Source: Pseudomonas floridensis
GTDB taxonomy: Bacteria > Pseudomonadota > Gammaproteobacteria > Pseudomonadales > Pseudomonadaceae
Assembly (NCBI RefSeq): GCF_002087235.1
Contig: NZ_MUIO01000106.1
Span: forward strand, 1-64,000
DNA: 64,000 nucleotides
Reading direction: 5' to 3'
Positions 25,455-34,629 of this stretch are shown here, in pieces. The position numbers and the translations under genes were made by a program. Every line of letters begins with the position of its first letter. The first letter of the stretch is position 1. The notes beneath the pieces were generated by a model. It was given only the letters and a program-made list of their open reading frames with translations. It searched no databases and had not been told where the DNA came from.

Positions 25455-25486
25455 GGAAGCTGCGTAGCCCTCGGCGCGCAGCTTCC
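25455..25486 (+). terminator. Intercistronic hairpin between spuD and spuE
   Basis: GGAAGCTGCG (25455-25464) pairs with CGCAGCTTCC (25477-25486) across a 12-nt loop, 18 nt after the spuD stop codon. There is no T-run. It could help keep more binding-protein mRNA relative to permease mRNA, a common arrangement in ABC operons. Confidence 0.6.
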
Positions 25487-25607
25487 AGACGACAGGAATA
25501 TTGCCGAAAACTTTGCTGGTTGGACTCATAGACGGTAAGTTGCGCGCCGGTTTTGTCGTCCGGACGCCCTCCGGTTCTCAGGCCTCTCTGCTAAAAGGAC
25601 TCACTCT

Positions 25608-26702
25608 TTGTCTATTTCTATCCTTTCCAAAGCCTTGCTGGCGGGCGTCGGGCTGACACTGGCGCTCAGTGCTCAGGCCGAGTCCACCGTGCATATTTAT
25701 AACTGGTCCGACTACATCGGCAAGACCACGCTGGCGGACTTCGAAGCGGCGACCGGCATCAAGCCGATGTACGACGTGTTCGACTCCAACGAAACCCTGG
25801 AAGCCAAGCTGCTGGCCGGTCGCACCGGCTATGACGTGGTGGTGCCGTCCAATCATTTCCTGGGCAAGCAGATCAAGGCGGGCGCGTTCCAGAAGCTCGA
25901 CAAGTCGCTGCTGCCCAACTACAAGAATCTCGATCCGGCGCTGCTCAAGCGTCTGGAAAAGAATGATCCTGGCAATCAGTACGCCGTGCCCTATCTGTGG
26001 GGCACCAATGGCATCGGCTACAACGTCGAGAAGGTCAAGGCCGCGTTGGGCGTCGACAAGATCGACTCCTGGTCGGTGCTGTTCGAACCCGAGAACATCA
26101 AGAAGCTGTCCAGCTGTGGCGTTGCGTTTCTCGATTCCGCCGACGAGATGCTGCCCGCCATGCTCAATTACCTTGGGCTGGACCCCAACAGCACCAAGGA
26201 AGCCGATTACAAGAAGGCCGAAGCCAGGCTTATGGCGATTCGTCCTTACGTGACCTATTTCCACTCGTCCAAATACATCACTGACCTGGCCAACGGCGAC
26301 ATTTGTGTCGCGGCCGGTTTCTCGGGCGATGTGTTCCAGGCCAAAGCCCGTGCCGAAGAAGCGGGCAAGGGTGTGAAGCTTGCCTATGCCATCCCGAAAG
26401 AGGGCGGCAACCTGTGGTTCGACATGCTGGCGATTCCGGCGGACTCGAAGAACATCAAGGCCGCCAGCGCCTACATCAACTACCTGCTCGATCCCAAGGT
26501 GATCGCCCAGGTCAGCGATGAAGTCGGTTACGCCAACCCCAACCCGGCCTCGGGTGAGTTCATGGATCAGGCGATCCGCACCGACGAAGCGGTCTACCCG
26601 CCGCAGGAAGTGCTGGACCGGTTGTTCGTGAACAGCGAGTTGCCACCCAAGGTGCAACGTTTGATGACCCGCAGCTGGACCAAGGTCAAGTCGGGCAAAT
26701 AA
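25608..26702 (+). CDS. spuE: Polyamine-binding periplasmic protein 2
   Basis: A 364-residue second polyamine-binding protein. It begins at TTG 25608, supported by AAGGA at 25594-25598; there is no suitable ATG nearby. The signal peptide SISILSKALLAGVGLTLALSAQA is followed by ESTVHIYNWSDYIGK. In P. aeruginosa SpuE is the spermidine-preferring protein and SpuD the putrescine-preferring one; assigning this to SpuE rests on gene order. It sits 55 bp before the ATPase gene. The use of TTG may reduce translation relative to spuD. Confidence 0.87.
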   Translation: MSISILSKALLAGVGLTLALSAQAESTVHIYNWSDYIGKTTLADFEAATGIKPMYDVFDSNETLEAKLLAGRTGYDVVVPSNHFLGKQIKAGAFQKLDKSLLPNYKNLDPALLKRLEKNDPGNQYAVPYLWGTNGIGYNVEKVKAALGVDKIDSWSVLFEPENIKKLSSCGVAFLDSADEMLPAMLNYLGLDPNSTKEADYKKAEARLMAIRPYVTYFHSSKYITDLANGDICVAAGFSGDVFQAKARAEEAGKGVKLAYAIPKEGGNLWFDMLAIPADSKNIKAASAYINYLLDPKVIAQVSDEVGYANPNPASGEFMDQAIRTDEAVYPPQEVLDRLFVNSELPPKVQRLMTRSWTKVKSGK

Positions 26703-26757
26703 AAAACCAGCGCCCGGCCACATCGACCGGGCTGCATATCAGTTGGGAGTTTCACCC

Positions 26758-27900
26758 ATGGCAGTTGCCTCCGGCGCCTACAAGAAAGCCATCGAAGGCG
26801 GTCAGCAACCCAAAGAGGTGCTGGTCAAGATCGATCGCGTCACGAAAAAATTCGACGAGACGATTGCTGTGGACGACGTGTCCCTGCAAATCAACAAGGG
26901 CGAGATCTTCGCCCTGCTCGGCGGATCGGGCTCCGGCAAGTCCACACTGCTGCGCATGCTGGCCGGTTTCGAGCGTCCTACCGAGGGTCGCATTTACCTC
27001 GATGGCGTCGACATCACCGACATGCCGCCGTACGAGCGTCCGATCAACATGATGTTCCAGTCCTACGCACTGTTCCCGCACATGACCGTGGCGGACAACA
27101 TCGCGTTCGGCCTCAAGCAGGACAAGCTGGCCAAGCCGGAAATCGATGCTCGCGTGGCCGAGATGCTCAAGCTGGTGCAGATGACTCAGTACGCCAAGCG
27201 CAAGCCGCACCAGCTCTCGGGTGGTCAGCGTCAGCGTGTCGCGCTGGCCCGCTCGCTGGCCAAGAAGCCCAAATTGTTGCTGCTCGACGAGCCAATGGGG
27301 GCGCTGGACAAGAAGCTGCGTTCGCAGATGCAACTGGAGCTGGTGGAAATCATCGAGCGCGTGGGCGTGACCTGCGTGATGGTAACCCACGACCAGGAAG
27401 AGGCCATGACCATGGCCGAACGCATCGCGATCATGCACCTGGGCTGGATCGCCCAGATCGGCAGCCCGATCGACATCTACGAAACCCCGACCAGCCGGCT
27501 GGTGTGTGAGTTCATCGGCAGCGTGAACCTGTTCGAAGGCGAAGTGATCGAGGACATGGAAGCCCACGCTCTGATCCGCAGCCCCGAGCTGGAGCGCAAT
27601 ATCTATGTCGGTCACGGCGTTAGCACCTCGGTGGAGGACAAGAGCATCACCTACGCGCTGCGTCCGGAAAAACTCCTGATCACCACCGAGCAGCCAGGCT
27701 TCGAGTACAACTGGTCGCGTGGCAAGGTCCATGACATCGCTTACCTGGGTGGCCATTCGGTGTTCTACGTCGAGCTGCCCGGCGGCAAGCTGGTGCAGTC
27801 GTTCGTCGCCAACGCCGAGCGTCAGGGCGCCCGACCTACCTGGGGCGATGAAGTCTACGTGTGGTGGGAAGACGACAGCGGCGTGGTACTGCGCTCATGA
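26758..27900 (+). CDS. spuF: Polyamine ABC transporter ATPase
   Basis: A 380-residue PotA/PotG-type ATPase. Walker A is GGSGSGKST, the signature is LSGGQRQRVALARSL, and Walker B is LLLLDEPMGALD, followed by the regulatory TOBE-type C-terminal domain (ALRPEKLLITTE and GKLVQSF). ATG 26758 has GGGAG 8 nt upstream; an in-frame TTG at 26743 is less likely. It drives uptake with the two permeases that follow and overlaps the first of them by 4 bp. Confidence 0.92.
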   Translation: MAVASGAYKKAIEGGQQPKEVLVKIDRVTKKFDETIAVDDVSLQINKGEIFALLGGSGSGKSTLLRMLAGFERPTEGRIYLDGVDITDMPPYERPINMMFQSYALFPHMTVADNIAFGLKQDKLAKPEIDARVAEMLKLVQMTQYAKRKPHQLSGGQRQRVALARSLAKKPKLLLLDEPMGALDKKLRSQMQLELVEIIERVGVTCVMVTHDQEEAMTMAERIAIMHLGWIAQIGSPIDIYETPTSRLVCEFIGSVNLFEGEVIEDMEAHALIRSPELERNIYVGHGVSTSVEDKSITYALRPEKLLITTEQPGFEYNWSRGKVHDIAYLGGHSVFYVELPGGKLVQSFVANAERQGARPTWGDEVYVWWEDDSGVVLRS

Positions 27901-28817
27901 AAATCCGCAAGATCAAACGCGCCTTCGAGCGCATCAAGCCCAATGGCCGGCAGGTGGTCATCGGCGTGCCGTTCCTCTGGCTGTTTCTGTTCTTTGCGCT
28001 GCCGTTTCTGATCGTCATCAAGATCAGTTTTGCCGAGGCCGACGTCGCGATCCCGCCGTACACGGAAATCTTCAGCTACGCCGAAGAGAAGCTGCAGCTG
28101 GTGCTCAACTTCGCCAACTACACCTTGCTGACCGGCGACGACCTGTACGTTTCGGCGTACCTGGGCTCGTTGAAGATGGCCTTCATCAGCACCTTGCTGT
28201 GTCTGCTGATCGGCTACCCGATGGCCTACGCCATCGCCAATGCCCGCAAGGACATTCAGACCGTTCTGCTGCTGTTGATCATGATGCCGACCTGGACCGC
28301 GATCCTGATCCGCGTCTATGCCTGGATGGGCATCCTCAGCAACAACGGCCTGCTTAACGCCTTCCTGATGTGGCTTGGCCTTATCAATGAGCCGTTGCAG
28401 ATCCTCAACACCAACCTGGCAGTGTACATCGGCGTGGTCTATTCCTACCTGCCGTTCATGATCCTGCCGCTGTACGCCAACCTCGTGAAGCACGACACCA
28501 GCCTGCTGGAGGCCGCGTCCGATCTGGGGTCGAGCACCTTCAACAGCTTCTGGAAAATCACCGTGCCGCTGTCCAAGAACGGTGTGATCGCCGGCTGCAT
28601 GCTGGTCTTCATTCCGGTGGTGGGCGAGTTCGTGATTCCCGAGCTGCTGGGCGGCCCCGAAACCCTGATGATCGGCCGCGTGCTGTGGCAGGAATTCTTC
28701 AACAACCGTGACTGGCCCGTGGCTTCGGCGCTGGCGGTCATCATGCTGCTGGTGCTCATTGTGCCGATCATCCTGTTCAACCGCAGTCAGGCCAAAGAAC
28801 TGGAGGGCAAGGCATGA
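27897..28817 (+). CDS. spuG: Polyamine ABC transporter permease 1
   Basis: A 306-residue PotB/PotH-type permease with about six membrane segments (starting WLFLFFALPFLIVIKISF) and an EAA loop near LEAASDLGSSTFNSFWKITVPL. The start ATG overlaps the ATPase stop (ATGA) without a separate strong ribosome site, so coupling is likely. The stop overlaps the next permease in the same way. Confidence 0.9.
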   Translation: MKIRKIKRAFERIKPNGRQVVIGVPFLWLFLFFALPFLIVIKISFAEADVAIPPYTEIFSYAEEKLQLVLNFANYTLLTGDDLYVSAYLGSLKMAFISTLLCLLIGYPMAYAIANARKDIQTVLLLLIMMPTWTAILIRVYAWMGILSNNGLLNAFLMWLGLINEPLQILNTNLAVYIGVVYSYLPFMILPLYANLVKHDTSLLEAASDLGSSTFNSFWKITVPLSKNGVIAGCMLVFIPVVGEFVIPELLGGPETLMIGRVLWQEFFNNRDWPVASALAVIMLLVLIVPIILFNRSQAKELEGKA

Positions 28818-29695
28818 AGAGCTTTCGATTCTCGAACCTGGTGCTGATCCTGGGCCTGCTGTTCATCTATGCGCCGATGGTCATTCTGGTCATCTACTCG
28901 TTCAACGCTTCGCAACTGGTGACGGTGTGGGGCGGCTGGTCGGTGAAGTGGTACGTGGGCCTGCTGGACAACTCGCAGTTGATGGGTTCGGTGATGCGCT
29001 CGCTGGAAATCGCCTGCTACACGGCCATTGCGGCCGTGGCGCTGGGGACGATGGCGGCCTTCGTGCTGACCCGCATCACGCGCTTCAAGGGCCGGACTTT
29101 CTTCGGCGGGCTGGTCACTGCGCCACTGGTGATGCCGGAAGTGATCACCGGTCTGTCGCTGTTGCTGCTGTTCGTGGCCATGGCGCAGTTGATCGGCTGG
29201 CCACAGGAACGCGGCATCGTGACCATCTGGATCGCGCACACCACGTTCTGTGCGGCCTACGTGGCGGTCGTGGTGTCGGCGCGGCTGCGTGAGCTGGACC
29301 TGTCGATTGAAGAGGCGGCGATGGACCTTGGGGCGCGTCCGTGGAAGGTGTTCTTTCTGATCACCATTCCAATGATCGCGCCGTCTCTGGCGGCGGGCGG
29401 CATGATGTCGTTCGCGCTGTCGCTGGACGACCTGGTGCTGGCCAGTTTCGTGTCCGGACCGGGCTCGACCACTTTGCCGATGGAAGTGTTCTCCGCTGTG
29501 CGTCTGGGTGTGAAACCCGAGATCAACGCGGTGGCGAGCCTGATTCTGCTGGCTGTATCGTTGGCGACCTTTCTGGTTTGGTTCTTCAGCCGCCGCGCGG
29601 AGAACAACCGCAAGCGGGCGATCCAGCAAGCCATCGAGGAAAGCGCAGCCGACGGCTGGAAACAACCCGACCCACGCCGCGCACCGGCTGCGTGA
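28814..29695 (+). CDS. spuH: Polyamine ABC transporter permease 2
   Basis: A 293-residue PotC/PotI-type permease. Its first helix is LVLILGLLFIYAPMVILVIYSFN, and the EAA loop is IEEAAMDLGARPWKVFFLITIP. GGAGGG stands 6-7 nt before the ATG, which overlaps the previous stop. It is the last gene of the spu operon. A REP cluster and a 12-bp-stem hairpin follow before the convergent acylase gene. Confidence 0.9.
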   Translation: MKSFRFSNLVLILGLLFIYAPMVILVIYSFNASQLVTVWGGWSVKWYVGLLDNSQLMGSVMRSLEIACYTAIAAVALGTMAAFVLTRITRFKGRTFFGGLVTAPLVMPEVITGLSLLLLFVAMAQLIGWPQERGIVTIWIAHTTFCAAYVAVVVSARLRELDLSIEEAAMDLGARPWKVFFLITIPMIAPSLAAGGMMSFALSLDDLVLASFVSGPGSTTLPMEVFSAVRLGVKPEINAVASLILLAVSLATFLVWFFSRRAENNRKRAIQQAIEESAADGWKQPDPRRAPAA

Positions 29696-29710
29696 GGTCG
29701 AACCTTTGGG

Positions 29711-29906
29711 GCGAGCTTGCTCGCGAAGGCTGCTTTCCAGACACCCGGTCCAGGTCGGCCCTACCCGCGTCTTCGCGGACAAGTTGGCTCCCACCAAAAG
29801 GGCCGCGTGCCTTCAACGTGGGAGTGAGCTTGCTCGCGAAGGCTGTGTTTCAACCGATGCATCTTTGGCGAGTGTACTGGCCTGTTCGCGAGCCAGCTCG
29901 TTCCTA
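29711..29906. repeat. Cluster of four REP elements in alternating orientation
   Basis: Cores GCGAGCTTGCTCGCGAAGGC (29711-29730, forward), CTTCGCGGACAAGTTGGCTC (29771-29790, reverse), GTGAGCTTGCTCGCGAAGGC (29824-29843, forward) and TTCGCGAGCCAGCTCGTTCC (29885-29904, reverse) form two head-to-head pairs, the layout of REPIN units spread by RAYT transposases. They lie between the convergent spuH and hacB genes. The rest of 29696-29985 holds no gene. Confidence 0.85.
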
Positions 29907-29917
29907 TCAAGGCACGC

Positions 29918-29955
29918 GTCCGGCCGTGATGTGACACAGAGCGTCACGGCCGGAC
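29918..29955. terminator. Strong hairpin between spuH and hacB
   Basis: GTCCGGCCGTGA (29918-29929) pairs exactly with TCACGGCCGGAC (29944-29955) around a 14-nt loop. It lies between convergent genes and could end both transcripts, although no T-run follows on either strand. Confidence 0.65.
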
Positions 29956-29985
29956 ACGCAGCATTGGCACGATCAGTGTTCCGGG

Positions 29986-32373
29986 TCACTTTCCCGGTAT
30001 GAGCCTGAGAACGCTTTCAGTGTGCTCAGCCACATCCTGTTCGCTGAGGTGCTGCTTCACATATTCCCCGCTGATGTATGCCTTGGCCTGATCCGCGTAG
30101 TGCCTGTCGAACGGCACGCCGCTCTGGCCCACCGGGTTGATGCCCAGGCTGTTGGTCGGGTCGGCGAAGTCGATCAGGCGCCGGGTCGAGGGTCCGTAGC
30201 TTACGGGCCACGGCGCAGGACGGATGCTGGAAGACAGGTTGTTCGGCACCTCATGCGTACCCGGCGCAGGGTAGGGCCCGACGTTCAGCACTTTATCCAG
30301 AGGTTTCTGCGAGCCAATCGGATGCCCTTGGGTCAGGGTGTGTGCCTTGCCCCAGACCCATTCATCCGGGTTGTTGCCGTACAGCGATTTGAGGTGCGAA
30401 ACGCTGGCGCGCCAGGCGACCTTGACGGTGTTTGCGCGGCTCTCTTCATGGGGTGAGTTGCGGTTGTTCCACCACGGCGAGTCGGCATCGGCGGCCAGAC
30501 GCGGCAGGGCCTGGTCCAGCGCACGGGTCGACAGCAAGGTTTCGAAGAAGCCATCGCCCAGTTCGTCATGGAAGGTTTCTTCGGTAAGGTCGAACAGGAA
30601 CTGGTTGAACAGCGTCGCGCCAACCGAATTCACCGAGTACTCGCCGTCCCAGTTGGCCAGCCTTTCCACCAGAGCCTGCTCCTCAGGATCGCTGACCACG
30701 CTTCGCAGCACAGGAATCAGCGGCTTGAGAATGCTCGGCGCGTAATCGGTCCGCGTGCCCAGTTGCAGCGCTTTGCTGGTCGCCAGATCCCATTTCACCG
30801 AAGAGTCGCTCAGCTGATGATCGAGCTGTTGGCCACGCTCGGCAGGGTTGTAATAGCCGGGTATCGACATGCCGGTGGGTGAAACCGGCTGGAAGTTGGC
30901 GGACACGATGTAACCGCGAGCCGGGTTTTCCTCGTGCGGGTTGGCGCTGAACGGATAGAAGCCCGTTTTGTCGGCCTGCGGCGTACTGCCGTCGAGGATG
31001 AAAGCCGGATTGACGCCGTCGGGACGGATCGGCAGTTGTGCGGCTGCCCACCAGCCGATATCGCCCCTGGCGTTGGCCCAGACGATGTTCAGGCCTGGCG
31101 ACTGAATCTTCTCTGCCGCACCGCGCATCTTGTCCAGCGTGTCGGCCCGGTTGGCTTCGTAGAAACCGTCCAGCACCGGATTTTTCGACACCAGAAACGA
31201 CCACCACATGGCGATGGGGGCCTGGCCGGCATTCTTGCCCATCGCATTGTTGACGATCGGGCCGTGCGGCGATTCCAGCAGGGTCAGGCTGACCGGTGCT
31301 TCGCCTTTGACGGTGATCTGCTGTTCGGTGCCGGTCATGTCCACCCATTGGCCGTGATACCAGACCTGATTGGGGTTGTCAGGATTGGTCTTTTCGGCAA
31401 TCAGGTCCACGTCATCGTTCTGGAACATGGTCAGGGTCCAGCCAAAGTCCATGTTATGGCCCAGAAACGCGAACGGATTGAGCGCCTGAAAATGGCCGTA
31501 TAGCTCGAAACCGGGGGCCGACAGCTGCGCTTCGTACCAGACGGCAGGCACCGAAAAGCGAATGTGCGGATCGCCCGCCAAAATCGGTTTGCCACTCTGC
31601 GTGCGGCTGCCGGAAATCGCCCACGCGTTACTGCCCTCGAATTGAGGCAGACCGGCTTGCTCGAACGCCTCGTTGCTCAGCCTGGCCAGTGCATTCAGGC
31701 CTTTCCAGTCCGCACCGGCCAGTACCGGTTTCTGTCCCAGCACGCCGTCCGGGTGCCAGTCCAGATCGAAGACCTTCAGGTATTGCGGACCCAGTTCGTC
31801 TCGTACATAAGTGAGCAACGGTTCGGTACGGAATGCCGCCGCGAAACTGTAGGCCAGATAACCGCCGATGCTGAGGGTGTCCTCGGCGCTGAAAGGGCGC
31901 TTGGGAATGCCCAGTGCGTCGAACTCCATCGGCCTTGCGTGGGTGTCCTGATATTGGTTGATGCCATCGATGTAAGCTTCAAGGGCCTTCCACATCGGCG
32001 TGTTCTTGTCCTGACGCGCCACGTAGGCATCCGCATGATCGCGAATGCGCAGGCTGCGGAACAGCTTGTCGGTCTCGATCAGGCGAGGGCCCATGATCTC
32101 GGCCAGTTCGCCGCGCGCCAGGCGGCGCAGCATTTCCATCTGGAACAGCCGATCCTGGGCGTGCACGTAGCCCAGTGTGCGGTACAGATCCGCTTCGTTC
32201 TCGGCGCGGATATGCGGCACGCCGCGTTCGTCGTAACGCACGCTGACCGGCGCCTGCAGATGGCTCATGGCGACCTCGCCATCGCGCACCGGCTGCTTGC
32301 TGTGGACGTACCAGCCCGCGCCACTGGCAATAACGGCAATGATGATGGCGAGAACGATCAGGCTGCGTTTCAT
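29986..32373 (-). CDS. hacB: Acyl-homoserine lactone acylase, penicillin-amidase family
   Basis: A 795-residue Ntn-hydrolase of the penicillin G acylase family. An N-terminal membrane/signal segment (RSLIVLAIIIAVIASGAGWYV) leads the proenzyme to the periplasm. A spacer precedes Ser248 in EGSNAWAISG, the residue that becomes the N-terminal nucleophile of the beta subunit after self-cleavage behind Gly247. The partners are in the GDPH and NDDVDLIAEK segments. Length and position beside spuH match HacB (PA0305; described as an acyl-homoserine-lactone acylase in P. aeruginosa and P. syringae). It removes the fatty acyl chain from quorum signals; a role on other amides is possible. It appears monocistronic. 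Confidence 0.88.
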   Translation of the reverse strand: MKRSLIVLAIIIAVIASGAGWYVHSKQPVRDGEVAMSHLQAPVSVRYDERGVPHIRAENEADLYRTLGYVHAQDRLFQMEMLRRLARGELAEIMGPRLIETDKLFRSLRIRDHADAYVARQDKNTPMWKALEAYIDGINQYQDTHARPMEFDALGIPKRPFSAEDTLSIGGYLAYSFAAAFRTEPLLTYVRDELGPQYLKVFDLDWHPDGVLGQKPVLAGADWKGLNALARLSNEAFEQAGLPQFEGSNAWAISGSRTQSGKPILAGDPHIRFSVPAVWYEAQLSAPGFELYGHFQALNPFAFLGHNMDFGWTLTMFQNDDVDLIAEKTNPDNPNQVWYHGQWVDMTGTEQQITVKGEAPVSLTLLESPHGPIVNNAMGKNAGQAPIAMWWSFLVSKNPVLDGFYEANRADTLDKMRGAAEKIQSPGLNIVWANARGDIGWWAAAQLPIRPDGVNPAFILDGSTPQADKTGFYPFSANPHEENPARGYIVSANFQPVSPTGMSIPGYYNPAERGQQLDHQLSDSSVKWDLATSKALQLGTRTDYAPSILKPLIPVLRSVVSDPEEQALVERLANWDGEYSVNSVGATLFNQFLFDLTEETFHDELGDGFFETLLSTRALDQALPRLAADADSPWWNNRNSPHEESRANTVKVAWRASVSHLKSLYGNNPDEWVWGKAHTLTQGHPIGSQKPLDKVLNVGPYPAPGTHEVPNNLSSSIRPAPWPVSYGPSTRRLIDFADPTNSLGINPVGQSGVPFDRHYADQAKAYISGEYVKQHLSEQDVAEHTESVLRLIPGK

Positions 32374-32577
32374 CCGGTTCCTCTATGGGTGGCGTACTGC
32401 GGGGATGAAGGCTACCGTTTTGACTCAGGGCTGGGTAGTGAAGATACCAGGCAGATACAATGAGTCAGTGTTCTGAAAGACGTTCTGACTGCGCGGGTGC
32501 GGCTTGCCATGCCAAAGCAGACAGAAGAATATCCCTGCATCACCTTCTCGCGGCTCACGCCCGAATCTGGAAGCCCC

Positions 32578-33519
32578 ATGTCCGTCACTTTCGACCCCGA
32601 TAATCTACGCGCCAGTCTGCTGCCGCTGAGCGTCATCGATCCACTTTCCCTGGATGGGCAGGCGTATCAGCGTTTCTATGGCCTGTCCGGGCTGGGCGGG
32701 GAGAACGTGATCCGCAGCTGGCTGGGGCGTCTGGACGTTGCCGGGTACGAGATCGTCGGTCAGGTGTGGATACCGGAAAACGCAGTTGCCACCCTGTTTC
32801 TGTTTCACGGCTTCTATGACCATATGGGGTTGTACCGGCATGTGATCGAGTGGGCGCTGGGGCAGGGCTTCGCGGTGATTTCCTGCGACCTGCCGGGCCA
32901 TGGCCTTTCCAGTGGCAGCCGCGCCAGTATCAATGACTTCGCGGAATACCAGTCTGTGCTCCAGCAATTGCTGATCGAAGCGCAGACCCTCAAGCTGCCG
33001 CAACCCTGGCACCTGTGTGGACAGAGCACGGGCGGTGCCATCGTCATCGATCACCTGCTCAATCAGGGCGCCGACAGCCCGGCGCAAGGACAGGTCATTC
33101 TCCTGGCACCGCTGGTGCGACCACGCGCGTGGGGCTGGTCGCGGCTCAGCTATCACTTGATCAGGCCGTTCGTCACCGGCATTGCCCGGCGCTTTACCGA
33201 AAACTCCAACGCGCCGGCGTTTCTGCCGTTTCTGCTGGCCGACCCGCTTCAGCCCAATCGCTTGCCCACCGCCTGGGTCGGTGCGCTGGCGCAGTGGATC
33301 GTGCGTATAGAACAGGCGCCACGCAGCACGCGCAGCCCGCTGATCATTCAGGGTGAAGCGGACATGACGGTCGACTGGTCGCACAACCTGAACGTGCTGA
33401 AGAACAAGTTCAGCGAGCCACAGATCCTCATGCTCGGCCATGCCCGCCATCATCTGGCTAACGAGCTGCCCGAGTTGCGGACCCGTTACTTCGATTTCCT
33501 GGCTGCGCGGTTGCGTTAA
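32578..33519 (+). CDS. Alpha/beta hydrolase (monoacylglycerol-lipase-like)
   Basis: A 313-residue serine hydrolase. LFLFHGFYDHMGLY holds the oxyanion region, DLPGHGLSSGSR is typical of monoacylglycerol lipase-like proteins, LCGQSTGGAIV gives the nucleophile Ser in GQSTG, QGEADMTVDW carries the acid, and GHARHHLANE the histidine. There is no signal peptide. The start MSVTFDP is preferred, with TGGAAG just upstream; an extension to 32497 lacks support. Its last 4 bp overlap the end of the convergent small gene at 33516-33707. Substrate unknown. Confidence 0.83.
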   Translation: MSVTFDPDNLRASLLPLSVIDPLSLDGQAYQRFYGLSGLGGENVIRSWLGRLDVAGYEIVGQVWIPENAVATLFLFHGFYDHMGLYRHVIEWALGQGFAVISCDLPGHGLSSGSRASINDFAEYQSVLQQLLIEAQTLKLPQPWHLCGQSTGGAIVIDHLLNQGADSPAQGQVILLAPLVRPRAWGWSRLSYHLIRPFVTGIARRFTENSNAPAFLPFLLADPLQPNRLPTAWVGALAQWIVRIEQAPRSTRSPLIIQGEADMTVDWSHNLNVLKNKFSEPQILMLGHARHHLANELPELRTRYFDFLAARLR

Positions 33520-33707
33520 GGCTTTTGAGTGATATTGGCTGACAACGCCTTGACCTGCCGACGCAGCCGGACGTTATCGACGACCAGCGTAAGGGTCATG
33601 ATCAGGCCAAGTACACCAAAGGCATCCTGACCCAATTGGGACCAGAACAACCAGGCCAGAATCGCCATGACGATGGCGGTGGCCAACCGTGCAATCGAAT
33701 CTTTCAT
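33516..33707 (-). CDS. Small inner-membrane protein
   Basis: A 63-residue protein with two hydrophobic segments (ATAIVMAILAWLFWSQLG and AFGVLGLIMTLTLVVDNV) joined by a short loop, followed by a basic tail (RLRRQVKAL). It lies 25 bp downstream of the gene at 33733-34491 on the same strand and may be co-transcribed with it. No family recognised. Confidence 0.65.
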   Translation of the reverse strand: MKDSIARLATAIVMAILAWLFWSQLGQDAFGVLGLIMTLTLVVDNVRLRRQVKALSANITQKP

Positions 33708-33732
33708 CGCAAGCCTTGTGAGAATGTCGGCG

Positions 33733-34491
33733 TCATTGCGCAGGCGTCAGGCTCGATGTGCTTTGCCCGACGGCCAGTCCGGCACGGATCGCAGCCAGAG
33801 CGGCCTGGTAATATGCTTTGCCTTCGGGAGATTCGGCAAAAGTCGAGAACTCTTCGAGCTCGGGATCCGACAGGTCGCGGTAGACGTACAGCAACGTGTT
33901 GTTCAGGTCTGCGCTGATTTGCGCCATCAGCCGCTCGCGCTGGCCTTCGAGCATGCCCTGCGCCTGACCGCCGCCCAGCAGGCCGGGAATCATCTGGCTC
34001 AGGCTGTCGGCAGCGACACCGGCAATCGCCAGGCTGACCTCTGCACCGGCCTGTTTGGCGGGCAGCGCCTGGGCGAGGTGACCGATCAGCAATTGGCGAG
34101 TGGCGTCGGCTTCGATGTGCGGAAGTCCGTCGGCGTGTTTGGCGAGCTGGTCGGCGCGGGTCGCGGTGAGCTCGGCGTTGACGATTTTGCGGCCCAGCGG
34201 CGACTGGAAGAATTGCAGCGACGGATTGGGGTCCTTGAGGCTTTCACGCAGGCGTCGGGCGGCACGCTGATCCATGGCTTGCGCCGCGAAACGCTGATTG
34301 CTGTTATTGACCAACGCCTGAAAGACCGCAGGCGGCAAGTTGTTCTGATAGCGCTGCTGCGCAGCTTTCAAGGCATCGTTGAAGTGCGCGCGCTGTTCCG
34401 GCCAGCCTGCGGCCTTGTACAACTGGTCATAGCTGTCCGCCCAGGCAGGCGCAGTGCAGAACATCAACAACAAAACAAACAAACGGCGCAT
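33733..34491 (-). CDS. Periplasmic DUF2059-like protein
   Basis: A 252-residue secreted, mostly helical protein. The signal peptide is MRRLFVLLLMFCTAPAWA, cut before DSYDQLYKAAGW. The C-terminal half reads as DUF2059-like, with DLNNTLLYVYRDLSDPELEEF and ESPEGKAYYQAALAAIRAG. The start has AGGAG 6 nt upstream, while the longer frame to 34596 would hide the signal peptide. Function unknown; related proteins are common in proteobacterial periplasms. Confidence 0.75.
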   Translation of the reverse strand: MRRLFVLLLMFCTAPAWADSYDQLYKAAGWPEQRAHFNDALKAAQQRYQNNLPPAVFQALVNNSNQRFAAQAMDQRAARRLRESLKDPNPSLQFFQSPLGRKIVNAELTATRADQLAKHADGLPHIEADATRQLLIGHLAQALPAKQAGAEVSLAIAGVAADSLSQMIPGLLGGGQAQGMLEGQRERLMAQISADLNNTLLYVYRDLSDPELEEFSTFAESPEGKAYYQAALAAIRAGLAVGQSTSSLTPAQ

Positions 34492-34629
34492 TAGGGACTC
34501 CTGTCGGCAGGTCGCTATTCTCCGGGTGTTACCGGGGGCTTGTCGAGTTATCACTGCCCTTGCCGAGCGAAATCTGCGGCATATGACACTACGCAAACGC
34601 GCCTCTGTCGGATTTCAGGGCTTATGGAT

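Noticed and set aside
29711..29906. CRISPR array
   Set aside because: The repeated units alternate in orientation, differ in sequence and have uneven spacing, all typical of REP elements and not of CRISPR.
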